43,396 nucleotides of DNA from DATCBF01 sp964401995 (GTDB lineage Bacteria; Actinomycetota; Thermoleophilia; Solirubrobacterales; 70-9), in the NCBI GenBank assembly GCA_964401995.1, contig CAYOAP010000018.1:1-43396 (forward strand), written 5' to 3'. A program made the translations under genes and the position numbers. Position 1 is the first letter of the stretch, and every line of letters starts with the position of its first letter. Positions 30,640 to 38,528 of this stretch are shown piece after piece. The notes beneath the pieces were generated by a model. It worked only from the letters and a program-made list of their open reading frames with translations. It was not told the DNA's origin and did no database searches.

Positions 30640-30645
30640 GCGGCA

Positions 30646-30651
30646 ATCCTA
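30646..30651 (-). promoter_or_regulatory. -10 element of pyrE
   Basis: TAGGAT on the minus strand, six bases before the GTG at 30639. Confidence 0.5.
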
Positions 30652-30656
30652 TGACG

Positions 30657-31589
30657 CTAGGCGAGCGACTCGGCGAAGCCCTGGCGCCAGCTCGGATGAG
30701 CCGGCTGCCAGCCGAGCTCGCGCTTGGCCTTGGCGTTCGAGACGCCGCGAAGCTCGGTCGCCATCGAGGCCGCGGCGCCGCCGGCGATCAGGCGGGCGAT
30801 CCAGACCGGGACCCGGAGTGGCTTCTTGGCGCCGAGTGCCTCGGCATAGACGGGGAGCCAGTCGCGCTGGGCGGCGGGCTCGTCGTCGGCGATGTTGTAG
30901 ACGCCGGGGGCGCCGTGCTCGATCGCGGCTGCCGTCGCGGCGGCGGCGTCCTCGATGTGGATAAAGGAGAAGGTGCCCGCGCCCTTGCCGACGACCGGCG
31001 ACCGCCGTTTGATCGTGTCCTCGGCCTGGGAGCCATCGCGGCCAAAGTAGGTGCCGGGGCCATAGAACCAGCCGTAGCGAAGGACGACGCCCTCGATGCC
31101 CTCGGCGCCAAGGACCTGACGCTCGAGATCGACTATCCCGGCGACGGCATTGTCAAACGGAGCCGGGGCGTCGAGGAACAGCGGCGCGTCCTCGTCCTTG
31201 ACCCAGCTGCCTTCTGGGGCGTAGAGGGAGGCAAAGCTCTCGGCGATCAGGCGCCGCGCCCCCGCGGCCTTTGCCGCCGCGACCAGATTCCTCGTGCCCT
31301 CGATCCGCAGGCGGGTGGTCGACCCAAAGGGATCGCCTTTGAAATCGATCCGCGCCGGCAGGGCCGTCAGCTCATGCACAACCACCTCGGGCTGCGCCGC
31401 GACTACGGCGTCGCGCAGCGCATCCGCATCGAGGGCATCGCAGACGACAGCGTCGGCGCCGGCCGCTCGAATCGTGTCCGCCCGCTCCTCACGCCGGGTC
31501 ATCCCTGTCACCTCGTGACCGGCGGCGAGCAGCTGAGGAACCAAAGGCCTGCCAATCGCCCCGCTCGCCCCGGCGACGAAAACCTTCAT
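30657..31589 (-). CDS. NAD-dependent epimerase/dehydratase family protein
   Basis: 310 residues of the extended short-chain dehydrogenase type. MKVFVAGASGAIGRPLVPQL is the dinucleotide-binding start, and FSFIHIEDAAAATAAAIE plus GVYNIADDEPAAQRDWLP lie in the C-terminal half. The usual YxxxK is not obvious: the corresponding region reads RLIAESFASLYAPEGSW. It may act as an atypical reductase or sugar epimerase; the substrate is unknown. The ATG at 31589 overlaps the stop of the small membrane protein (ATGA). Confidence 0.85.
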   Translation of the reverse strand: MKVFVAGASGAIGRPLVPQLLAAGHEVTGMTRREERADTIRAAGADAVVCDALDADALRDAVVAAQPEVVVHELTALPARIDFKGDPFGSTTRLRIEGTRNLVAAAKAAGARRLIAESFASLYAPEGSWVKDEDAPLFLDAPAPFDNAVAGIVDLERQVLGAEGIEGVVLRYGWFYGPGTYFGRDGSQAEDTIKRRSPVVGKGAGTFSFIHIEDAAAATAAAIEHGAPGVYNIADDEPAAQRDWLPVYAEALGAKKPLRVPVWIARLIAGGAAASMATELRGVSNAKAKRELGWQPAHPSWRQGFAESLA

Positions 31590-32005
31590 CCCGCCGCGCC
31601 CTCTTCGACCGACTCGCGATTCAGCCGCTCCGACACTCGCGCCAGCCAAGATGCGCCAACTGCCCCGAAGGCAAGCAGGATCGTGTCGCCCCAGCCCCGG
31701 CCCTCGCTCTTGGCTTCGCCGGTGTCGAAGACGTGGTTGACCGCGTGGAACCCGTACCAAAGCGCGCCGAGCCAGAGGATCGGCGCGCGCCACACAGGTT
31801 TGAAGATCGCGATCCCGGCTGCGATGCCAAAGGCGAGCGTGAAAGCGCCGAGATCGCCGACGTAATGGCTGTTCTCGATCCCGTAATGACCAATCTGGTC
31901 AAAGAACGTGTCAGGCGCGATCAGAGCGATCAGGCCGGTGACGACGTGGTAAGCCGAGATAACGGCGAGGACGGCCTGCAGTGTCCTCTCGCTTATCACC
32001 GTCAA
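31586..32005 (-). CDS. Small four-helix membrane protein
   Basis: 139 residues with four hydrophobic helices (LQAVLAVISAYHVVTGLIAL, LGAFTLAFGIAAGIAIF, ILWLGALWYGFHAVNHVF, ILLAFGAVGASWLA). The overall look, with the HYVGDLGAFTLAFG and FHAVNHVFD motifs, recalls DUF4345/DoxX-like small membrane proteins. No function known. The TTG start at 32005 may be replaced by the GTG at 31999, which better fits the leaderless spacing from the L,D-transpeptidase stop. Coupled to the epimerase gene. Confidence 0.75.
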   Translation of the reverse strand: MTVISERTLQAVLAVISAYHVVTGLIALIAPDTFFDQIGHYGIENSHYVGDLGAFTLAFGIAAGIAIFKPVWRAPILWLGALWYGFHAVNHVFDTGEAKSEGRGWGDTILLAFGAVGASWLARVSERLNRESVEEGAAG

Positions 32006-32008
32006 CCG

Positions 32009-32968
32009 CTAGAAGACGAAGATGCTCTCGCCGTAGTTGATCTGTTCGTAGATCCGGGGCTGGTCGGCGATGAAGGTGCGGACGCAGCCGTGGCTGGCAG
32101 CGTAGTTGGGGACTTCGGCGTAGCCGTGGACGGCGTAGCCGTTGTGCCAGTAGAAGGAGTAGTACATGCCCTCGGCGTTGTAGCCCGGTTCCTGCCGGTA
32201 GAAGCTGTAGTGGCCGGTGACCGTCGGCGTCGAGGGCTTGCCGGTCGAGACCGGGTAGATCGCGAACGGCTTGTCGCCCTTGGTCAGGACCAAGACCTGC
32301 TTGGAGAGCGGCACCTCGGCGTGCTCGCCGGCCTTCGGGTAGCGGACGTGGTAGCCGCCACGGCCGCCGAAGGCGTCTTTGACAAGGCCGGCGCCGGCGC
32401 GCTCGTTGCGCGTCATCCCGTTGACTTTGCGATAGGCCAGGACCTCCCGGCCGAGGCGGCCGTTGAAGCAGGACCCGCCGCCGGAGGCGTAGCCCATCTT
32501 CGCCATCGCGCTTTTGAAGCCCTTGACGACGTTGCCGCACTCGCCCGCGTGCAAGCCAGGGAAGCTGACCCGCCAGCTCTTGCGAACCGTGGTGTCGCCA
32601 CCGAGGACCTGGTTGGCGGCGTGGCTGGCGCTGGCGGCGTACTTGCCGTCCTCGCGGACGATGATGCTTGCCCGGAAGAGGCCGGAATCGCCACTCCCCT
32701 TGCGCACGCTGACATTGCGGGTGAGGAGCTTGTGCCCGTTGAGGTAGAAGGTGACGGCAACCTTCTGGCCCGGCGCGAAGGGCTCGATCGAGCCGGTCAC
32801 GGGGACGGTGCCGAAGATCTCGGCCTTGCCGCCCTTGAGGTGGTCGACCTTGATCTTCACCGTGGCATCTGGCACGGGAGCTTTGGCCGGCGCCGGGGCT
32901 GCTGCGGCGGCGACAGGTAGCGCCAGCAGGGCGGCGCAGAGGGCGGCAGGGACGAGGCGGCGGCTCAC
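32009..32968 (-). CDS. Secreted L,D-transpeptidase (YkuD domain)
   Basis: 319 residues: a signal peptide (VPAALCAALLALPVAAAAA), a beta-rich middle region, and a C-terminal YkuD catalytic domain. SKQVLVLTKGDKPFAIYPVS then HGYAEVPNYAASHGCVRTF contain the catalytic His and Cys (about 293-295). L,D-transpeptidases make 3-3 crosslinks in peptidoglycan or attach proteins to it. GTG start; TAGCAT seven bases upstream predicts a leaderless transcript. Confidence 0.92.
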   Translation of the reverse strand: MSRRLVPAALCAALLALPVAAAAAPAPAKAPVPDATVKIKVDHLKGGKAEIFGTVPVTGSIEPFAPGQKVAVTFYLNGHKLLTRNVSVRKGSGDSGLFRASIIVREDGKYAASASHAANQVLGGDTTVRKSWRVSFPGLHAGECGNVVKGFKSAMAKMGYASGGGSCFNGRLGREVLAYRKVNGMTRNERAGAGLVKDAFGGRGGYHVRYPKAGEHAEVPLSKQVLVLTKGDKPFAIYPVSTGKPSTPTVTGHYSFYRQEPGYNAEGMYYSFYWHNGYAVHGYAEVPNYAASHGCVRTFIADQPRIYEQINYGESIFVF

Positions 32969-32975
32969 CGGCGGA

Positions 32976-32981
32976 ATGCTA
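32976..32981 (-). promoter_or_regulatory. -10 element of the L,D-transpeptidase gene over the CPBP stop
   Basis: TAGCAT, whose TAG (32981-32979) is the stop codon of the upstream CPBP gene, seven bases before the GTG at 32968. Confidence 0.5.
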
Positions 32982-33692
32982 CTGACCGAGCAGGGCGACG
33001 GAATTGTTCAGCATGTGCAGCAGGATCCCGGGCACGATCGAGCCGGTCTTCTCATAGAGGAGGGCAAGCGTGAAGCCGAAGAAGATCAATGGCGGCACGA
33101 CGCTGACACCCTCGGGCGCGTGCAGCGCGCCAAAGATCGCGGCGCTGATCAGCGCCGCGACGATCCGCGGCCAGCGCTCGCGCAGGCCACCGAAAAGCAT
33201 CCCCCGGAAACAGACCTCCTCGCTGACCGGCGCGGCGATCGCAATCAGGAAGACCTGGACCGGGATCGCGCCGAGCTTGTCGGCGATGTCTTCCTGGTGG
33301 GGTTCGCCGATCAGGACCCCGTAGGCGATCGCGAAGAGGAGGTAGGCGCCGATCGCCGCGGCCATCCACTTCAGCGCCGACGGTTTGAAGCGCCGCACTC
33401 CCAGCCTCGACAGCACCTCGCGAAGCGAGGAGGCGCCGCGCTGGGCCGCGATCAGCATCGGCACCATCAGGAAGCCGACGGCGGTCATCAGCTGGACGAA
33501 GGCGTTGGCCCCGGTGCTGAGGTCTTCGCCGCTCTTCGGGTGGTCGACGATGACGGCCGGGATCCCCAGCACGACGCCGGTCCCCAGCGCCAGGAAAATG
33601 CCCAGAACCGCGAGCAAGGGGCCCCAGTTGGAGTAAGGGAAGGACGGCTTCGAGAGCGTGCCGACGTCCCCCGCGGCTAGGTTGGAGTCCAT
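32979..33692 (-). CDS. CPBP-family intramembrane metalloprotease
   Basis: 237 residues with about seven membrane segments. The CPBP (Rce1-like) motifs are APVSEEVCFRGMLFGGL (EExxxR), FGALHAPEG (FxxxH) and GILLHMLNNS (HxxxN/B). In bacteria such proteases are linked to protein maturation or bacteriocin self-protection; no target is visible. The ATG at 33692 shares bases with the start codon of the divergent mscS (CATG). A GTG at 33665 is an alternative start that would avoid this overlap. Confidence 0.88.
   Translation of the reverse strand: MDSNLAAGDVGTLSKPSFPYSNWGPLLAVLGIFLALGTGVVLGIPAVIVDHPKSGEDLSTGANAFVQLMTAVGFLMVPMLIAAQRGASSLREVLSRLGVRRFKPSALKWMAAAIGAYLLFAIAYGVLIGEPHQEDIADKLGAIPVQVFLIAIAAPVSEEVCFRGMLFGGLRERWPRIVAALISAAIFGALHAPEGVSVVPPLIFFGFTLALLYEKTGSIVPGILLHMLNNSVALLGQ
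33678..33683 (+). promoter_or_regulatory. -10 element for the minimal mscS
   Basis: TAGGTT seven bases before the ATG at 33691. It lies inside the first codons of the CPBP gene if that gene starts at 33692. Confidence 0.5.
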
Positions 33693-34107
33693 GTCGCCGC
33701 AAGTTTCACAGGTCTCGCGCTCGACCAAAACGCGCCTGCGCATCCTCCGCCGCCTGATCCTGGTCACGGTCTTCCTGATCCTGGTCGCGCTGGCGCTGAG
33801 CCAGTTCACCGAGCTGAAGCGGCTGGCGACCGGAATCCTCGCCTCGACCGCCGTGATCGGGCTGATCATCGGCTTCGCCGCTCAGCACACGATCGGCAAC
33901 ATGGTCGCCGGGGTGCAGCTGGCGGTGACTCAGCCGATCAAGATCGGCGACCAGATCGAATTCGAGGAAGTCAGCGGCCGGGTCACCGACATCACCCTCT
34001 CCTACACCTATGTCAACCCCGGTGATGACACCTCGATCGTGATCCCCAACCAGATGCTGCTCGACGGGATCATCCACAACCACTCGACCGGGGACACGCA
34101 GGTCTAG
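33691..34107 (+). CDS. Minimal MscS-type mechanosensitive channel protein
   Basis: 138 residues, half the length of E. coli MscS. One N-terminal helix (LILVTVFLILVALALS) is followed by the pore helix and beta domain of MscS: TGILASTAVIGLIIGFAAQ, HTIGNMVAGVQLAVTQPIKI, GDQIEFEEVSGRVTDI and IVIPNQMLLDGIIHNHS. The C-terminal vestibule domain is absent. It could form a channel with a small cytoplasmic cage or a subunit of one. It ends 42 bases before the penicillin-binding protein gene. Confidence 0.88.
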   Translation: MSPQVSQVSRSTKTRLRILRRLILVTVFLILVALALSQFTELKRLATGILASTAVIGLIIGFAAQHTIGNMVAGVQLAVTQPIKIGDQIEFEEVSGRVTDITLSYTYVNPGDDTSIVIPNQMLLDGIIHNHSTGDTQV

Positions 34108-34136
34108 GCGTTTGCGGCGCCCGCGCGCCGCCGAAG

Positions 34137-34142
34137 TACCCT
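34137..34142 (+). promoter_or_regulatory. -10 element of the penicillin-binding protein gene
   Basis: TACCCT, seven bases before the ATG at 34150. Confidence 0.5.
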
Positions 34143-34149
34143 CCCTGCG

Positions 34150-36297
34150 ATGACGCAGCGCAGTCGCCGACGCCAGCGGCACCGCGGTGGAGCGGCCGGG
34201 AAGCTGTTCTTCATCGCCGGGGGCATCTTCGTCGTGCTCGCGATCGCCGTGATCGGCGTCACCTCGGCCGTGCTCGACGTCGCCGCCAAGGCCCCCTCGC
34301 TGGCCTCCTGCAAACCGATCGACAAGGGCGGCAACTCAACCATCTACGCCGCCGACGGCAGCAAGCTCGGGGTGATCGCCTCCGAAGAAGCGCGGACCCC
34401 AATCGCGATCGGGCGGATCCCGAAGAGCCTGCAGCAGGCGACGATCGCGATCGAGGACCAGCGCTTCTATGAGCACGGCGGCATCGACCCCGAAGGCATC
34501 GCCCGAGCGGCGCTCAAGGATTTCGAAGCCGGCGAAGCGGTCGAGGGCGGCTCGACCATCACCCAGCAGCTGGTCCGCAACCTCTGCATCAACGATCCGC
34601 ACCGCAACCTCGAACGCAAGATCATCGAGGCGAAGCTGGCGATCGAGTACTCCAAGCGCCACTCCAAGCGCGAAATCCTCGGCCAGTACCTGAACGCCGC
34701 CTCCTACGGGACGATCGACGGCAGCACCGCGGTCGGCGTCCAGGCCGCGTCCAAGATCTACTTCTCGAAGCCCGCCTCGAAGCTGACCCTGGCGCAGGCG
34801 GCGCTGCTCGCCGGGCTGCCGCAGGCGCCCTCCGACTACAACCCGATCCTCAACCCGCGCGGGGCGCGGGAGCGCCGCGCCGAGGTGCTGGGGAAGATGG
34901 CGAAGCTCGGCTACGTCTCCCGCGAAGAAGCGCTCGACGCCGGCAACCAGAGCCTCGGCCTCAACCTCTCCAGCTCCTACTTCAAGCACCGCCAGCCCTA
35001 CTTCTTCGACTACGTCGAGAACGAGCTGATCGACCACTACGGCGTCAACACGGTCCGCAAAGGCGGGCTCAAGGTCTTCACGACGCTCGATCCCAAGCTG
35101 CAGCAGGCCGGCATCGAAGCGATCAGCTCCGCCCTGCCCTACTCGACCGACCCCTCTTCGGCGCTGGTCTCGATCGACCCCCGCAACGGCGAGATCAAGG
35201 CGATGGTCTCCAGCTCCAACTACGACCAGAGCCAGTTCAACCTCGCCGCCCAGGGCCACCGCCAGCCGGGCTCGACCTTCAAGGCCTTCGTCCTCACCAC
35301 CGCGATCAAGCAGGGGATCGACCCCTACTCGACCTACTACACCTCCAAACCGCTCGACCTCAACCTGCCCGAATGGGGGCACTGGACAGTTCACACCGCC
35401 GACGAGGGCTACCAGGGGACGATCAACCTCAAGCAGGCGACAGTCACCTCCGACAACACCGTCTTCGCCCAGCTCGACCTCGACGTCGGCCCCAAGAACG
35501 TCGCCGCGACGGCGAAATCGATGGGGATCACGACCCAGCTCGACGGGATCCCGGCCGAGGGGATCGGCGGCCTGCGGCTCGGGGTCTCGCCACTGGAGCT
35601 GACCGACGCCTACGCGACCCTCGCCTCCGGCGGCATCCACCACAACCCGGTCTCGATCCGCAGGGTCGAGTTCCCCAGCGGCAAGGTCGACCGGCCCCAG
35701 CGGCCCGCGCCGAAACGGGTGATCAGCGAAGCCGTCGCCTGGGAGGTGACCAGGCTGCTGCACGACAACATCACCGAAGGCACTGGCACCGCGGCCTACA
35801 CCGGTTGCGCCGGGCAGGCGGGCAAGACCGGCACGACCGACAACTACACCGACGCCTGGTTCTCCGGCTACCAGCCCAACCTGGCCACCGCGGTCTGGGT
35901 CGGCTACCCGCAGTCCAACGACATCGCGATGACCAGCGTCCACGGCATCACCGTCTTCGGCGGCACCTTCCCGGCGGAAATCTGGAACTCGGTCTACAGC
36001 AACGGCGAAGTCCCCTGCGAAGAATTCAGCGAACCGAAGGCCAAGATCAGCTGGGCGCCGTTCTTCGGCGAGTTCACCTCGGCCGGGCCGGGTGGCGGCT
36101 CGCTCGCCGGGCATGGCGGCGGCGCGAGCAGCCCGGGCAGCGCCGCGGTCGGTGGCTACGACCCCAACGAATACAACCCCAGCGCCTATGCCCCGGGCGT
36201 CGGCCAGGAACCGGCACCGATCCCGAAGCCGCCCCCGCCGCCCCCCTCGGTCGGCGGCGCCGGGGTTGCCGGCGGCGAAGCCGGGAGCGGCAACTGA
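34150..36297 (+). CDS. Class A penicillin-binding protein (PBP1A type)
   Basis: 715 residues: a short basic cytoplasmic tail, one membrane anchor (about 21-43), a GT51 transglycosylase (AIEDQRFYEHGGIDPEGIAR, EGGSTITQQLVRN) and a transpeptidase with SxxK (GSTFKAF), SDN (VTSDNTVFAQL) and KTGT (GKTGTTDNYTDAWFSGY). It polymerises and crosslinks peptidoglycan outside the membrane. The C-terminus is Gly/Pro-rich and probably disordered. Its stop overlaps the likely CTG start of the GT-C gene. Confidence 0.96.
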   Translation: MTQRSRRRQRHRGGAAGKLFFIAGGIFVVLAIAVIGVTSAVLDVAAKAPSLASCKPIDKGGNSTIYAADGSKLGVIASEEARTPIAIGRIPKSLQQATIAIEDQRFYEHGGIDPEGIARAALKDFEAGEAVEGGSTITQQLVRNLCINDPHRNLERKIIEAKLAIEYSKRHSKREILGQYLNAASYGTIDGSTAVGVQAASKIYFSKPASKLTLAQAALLAGLPQAPSDYNPILNPRGARERRAEVLGKMAKLGYVSREEALDAGNQSLGLNLSSSYFKHRQPYFFDYVENELIDHYGVNTVRKGGLKVFTTLDPKLQQAGIEAISSALPYSTDPSSALVSIDPRNGEIKAMVSSSNYDQSQFNLAAQGHRQPGSTFKAFVLTTAIKQGIDPYSTYYTSKPLDLNLPEWGHWTVHTADEGYQGTINLKQATVTSDNTVFAQLDLDVGPKNVAATAKSMGITTQLDGIPAEGIGGLRLGVSPLELTDAYATLASGGIHHNPVSIRRVEFPSGKVDRPQRPAPKRVISEAVAWEVTRLLHDNITEGTGTAAYTGCAGQAGKTGTTDNYTDAWFSGYQPNLATAVWVGYPQSNDIAMTSVHGITVFGGTFPAEIWNSVYSNGEVPCEEFSEPKAKISWAPFFGEFTSAGPGGGSLAGHGGGASSPGSAAVGGYDPNEYNPSAYAPGVGQEPAPIPKPPPPPPSVGGAGVAGGEAGSGN

Positions 36298-37385
36298 ACA
36301 TCGAGCCGGGCCTGGCCTATGCCCTGATCTGGGTCGGCTTCGCTGCCTACCTCGCGGTCCTGGCATCAGCGCCGAAGCTCGGGCGCGGAGTCGTCTGGGG
36401 AGCGATCGTCCTCCTGGTCGTCGCCTTCGCCTGCGTCCCGCCGCTGCTCTCGCACGACGTCTACAGCTACGTCGACTACGCCCGCCTCGGCGCCATCCAC
36501 GGCCTCGATCCCTACCTTCACGGCCCCGCCGCGGCGCCCGGAGACCCCGCTTTCGCCCACGTCACCTGGCCTCACACCGCCAGCGCCTACGGACCGCTCT
36601 TCACACTGGCGACATACCCACTCGCCTGCCTGCCGGTCTCGGTTGCCGTCTACGTGCTGAAGGCAACGGCAGCAGCCTCGGTGCTCGGCCTGGCGGCGCT
36701 AGTCGCCCGGCTGGCCCCGGCCCGCGGAGTCGACCCCCTGCGCGCCGCGGCCTTCGTCGCGCTCAACCCACTCGTCCTCGTCCACGTAGTCGGCGGGGCC
36801 CACAACGACGGCCTCGCAACCCTGGCGGCGATGCTCGGGGTAGCTGCGATTCTCTCGGCCCGAGAATTCTCAGGTGGCTTCGCGTTCGTCGTCGCGATCG
36901 CGATCAAGTCGTCATCAGCGGTAGTCGCCCCATTCGCGCTACTCGGGTCGAAACAGCGCTTCAAACTCGGGCTTGGCGCGCTTGGAGCGCTGGCGGTGAC
37001 AGCGGCGGTGGCTCAGATCGCCTTCGGCTGGAACTGGCTCGACGCGATCGGCCTCGCCGGGAAGAACCAGAGCCGGACCAGCCACCTGAGCATCCCGACC
37101 ACCACCGCCCGCCTCGCCGGCCTCAACCCGGACACAACCCGCGCGGCCGCGCTGGCCCTCTACGCGATCTTGATCGCCTACCTGCTGGCTCAAACGTGGC
37201 GAGGCCAGGACTGGGTAAGGGCCGCGGCATGGGCAACGGCGGGCCTGCTGCTGGCGACATCCTGGCTGCTCCCCTGGTACCTGATCTGGCCCCTCCCCCT
37301 GGCAGCCCTATCCCGTGATCGAGCCCTAAAAGCGCTGCTGTTGGCCCTGACCGCCTACCAGCTAGGCGCCCGGATCCCGATCTAG
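36294..37385 (+). CDS. GT-C family membrane mannosyltransferase-like protein, apparent CTG start
   Basis: 363 residues with about ten membrane helices. The first extracytoplasmic loop has SHDVYSYVDYARLGAIHGL then DPYLHGP and SAYGPLF, the D-x-Y-S-Y and PYGP-like motifs of MptA/MptB and related polyprenol-phosphate-mannose-dependent transferases. It probably adds a hexose to a lipid-linked glycan. The protein begins NIEPGLAYALIW just after a CTG at 36294 that overlaps the PBP stop (CTGA); no ATG, GTG or TTG occurs close by in frame, and the track upstream is a PBP shadow. Confidence 0.8.
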   Translation: MNIEPGLAYALIWVGFAAYLAVLASAPKLGRGVVWGAIVLLVVAFACVPPLLSHDVYSYVDYARLGAIHGLDPYLHGPAAAPGDPAFAHVTWPHTASAYGPLFTLATYPLACLPVSVAVYVLKATAAASVLGLAALVARLAPARGVDPLRAAAFVALNPLVLVHVVGGAHNDGLATLAAMLGVAAILSAREFSGGFAFVVAIAIKSSSAVVAPFALLGSKQRFKLGLGALGALAVTAAVAQIAFGWNWLDAIGLAGKNQSRTSHLSIPTTTARLAGLNPDTTRAAALALYAILIAYLLAQTWRGQDWVRAAAWATAGLLLATSWLLPWYLIWPLPLAALSRDRALKALLLALTAYQLGARIPI

Positions 37386-37389
37386 CCGC

Positions 37390-38460
37390 CTAGAGAATCT
37401 CGGGCGAGTGGCCTCCGGCCTCCGGCCCCGCTTTCTCCTCCTCGGGCGATGGGTGGAGGATCCCGGTGGGAATGCTCCAGCCCTCCCGTTTGCCAAGCGC
37501 CGTGACCGCGCCCACATACATCAGTTCGGTCAGGGTCAGGACGCCGCGGACCGCGATCGCGATCAGCGAGCCGACCGCCAGCTTCTGGCCGGGAACCGCC
37601 GCCTTCACCGCCCAGGCGAAGGCGGCGTCGCGGACGCCGAGGCCGGCCGGGGCGACGACTGTGACGAGGGCGGCGAAGTAGCCGATCGCCTGAGCCGAGC
37701 CGACCAGGAGGAGGTCGTCGAACGGGATATAGGTGACGGAGCGGGCGACGCAGTAGATGCCGAAGGCGACGACCACCCAGTTCAGCGTGTAGAAGACGAG
37801 CAGGGTGAGGATCCCGCGCAGCGAGATCACCCCCGGCAGCGGCTCGCGGCCGAAGGCCCGCAGCACACGGTTCGCCAGCGGGCCGAAGACGCGCGGGTGC
37901 AGGACGGCGATCGCGGCGGGGATCAGCAGCAGCACCGCCCAACGCTCGGGCACGCCCTGGAGATCGGGATGGTTGATGATGAAGTAGGCGGCAATGACGA
38001 TCGCCGAGGTGGCGGAGATCGCCTGTTCGTAGACGATGCTGGCGATCGTGCTGCGGCGCGGGATCCCGGCCCGCTCGGAGAGCAACACCCTCCCGAGGAC
38101 GTAGAGCACGCTGCCCGGAACGTAGCGGGCCAGCAGCGGCTGCCCCCAGGCGACCTGGGCGCGGCCGAACCCGATCCGGTAGCCGAGGAAGCGCAGGATG
38201 AAGTCCCAGCCGAGGGCGCTGAAGACGTAGAAGAGCGGCAGGATGACCAGCGACGGCAACAGCCAGACAACCTGGAAGTGAACGCCCTCGTTCTGGATTT
38301 CCGACCACTGATTGACGACGGTGTAGACGAGGGCCCCGAAGATGAGGACGGCGAGCCCGACCTGGATCGCCAGCCGCAGGCCGCGGCTGCGCGGTGGGCG
38401 GGTGCCGAACTTTGCCCCGGCATCGCCGAGCCGGCGTAGAAGTGGTTGGCGCTCGCTCAC
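37390..38460 (-). CDS. LPG-synthase-TM / UPF0104 family membrane protein
   Basis: 356 residues with eight or more membrane helices. YVPGSVLYVLGRV and APAGLGVRDAAFAWAV are typical of the lysylphosphatidylglycerol synthetase transmembrane (AglD/YbhN) family, which acts as flippases or as parts of lipid and glycan export. There is no aminoacyltransferase domain. The convergent GT-C gene, four bases away, may act on the same lipid-linked sugars; this is inference. ATG or GTG start at 38460. Confidence 0.88.
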   Translation of the reverse strand: MSERQPLLRRLGDAGAKFGTRPPRSRGLRLAIQVGLAVLIFGALVYTVVNQWSEIQNEGVHFQVVWLLPSLVILPLFYVFSALGWDFILRFLGYRIGFGRAQVAWGQPLLARYVPGSVLYVLGRVLLSERAGIPRRSTIASIVYEQAISATSAIVIAAYFIINHPDLQGVPERWAVLLLIPAAIAVLHPRVFGPLANRVLRAFGREPLPGVISLRGILTLLVFYTLNWVVVAFGIYCVARSVTYIPFDDLLLVGSAQAIGYFAALVTVVAPAGLGVRDAAFAWAVKAAVPGQKLAVGSLIAIAVRGVLTLTELMYVGAVTALGKREGWSIPTGILHPSPEEEKAGPEAGGHSPEIL

Positions 38461-38516
38461 GTCGGCCTGACCTTATTGGCGCCGACGGGCGATTGGCCCC
38501 GAAGCGCCCGACGGCT

Positions 38517-38522
38517 CACAAT
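38517..38522 (+). promoter_or_regulatory. -10 element of thiL
   Basis: CACAAT, six bases before the ATG at 38529; leaderless pattern. Small inverted repeats (38461-38466/38481-38486 and 38486-38491/38505-38510) lie upstream. No thiamine riboswitch is visible. Confidence 0.5.
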
Positions 38523-38528
38523 GAGCGA

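Noticed and set aside
34336..36366. 676-codon open frame antisense to the penicillin-binding protein
   Set aside because: Residue composition is that of a GC-rich shadow frame (Arg, Gly, Asp, Val runs), with no domain; the sense frame has full catalytic motifs.
36074..37318. Arg/Pro-rich 408-codon plus-strand frame over the GT-C gene
   Set aside because: Out-of-frame shadow; the 36294-37385 frame has membrane helices and GT-C motifs.
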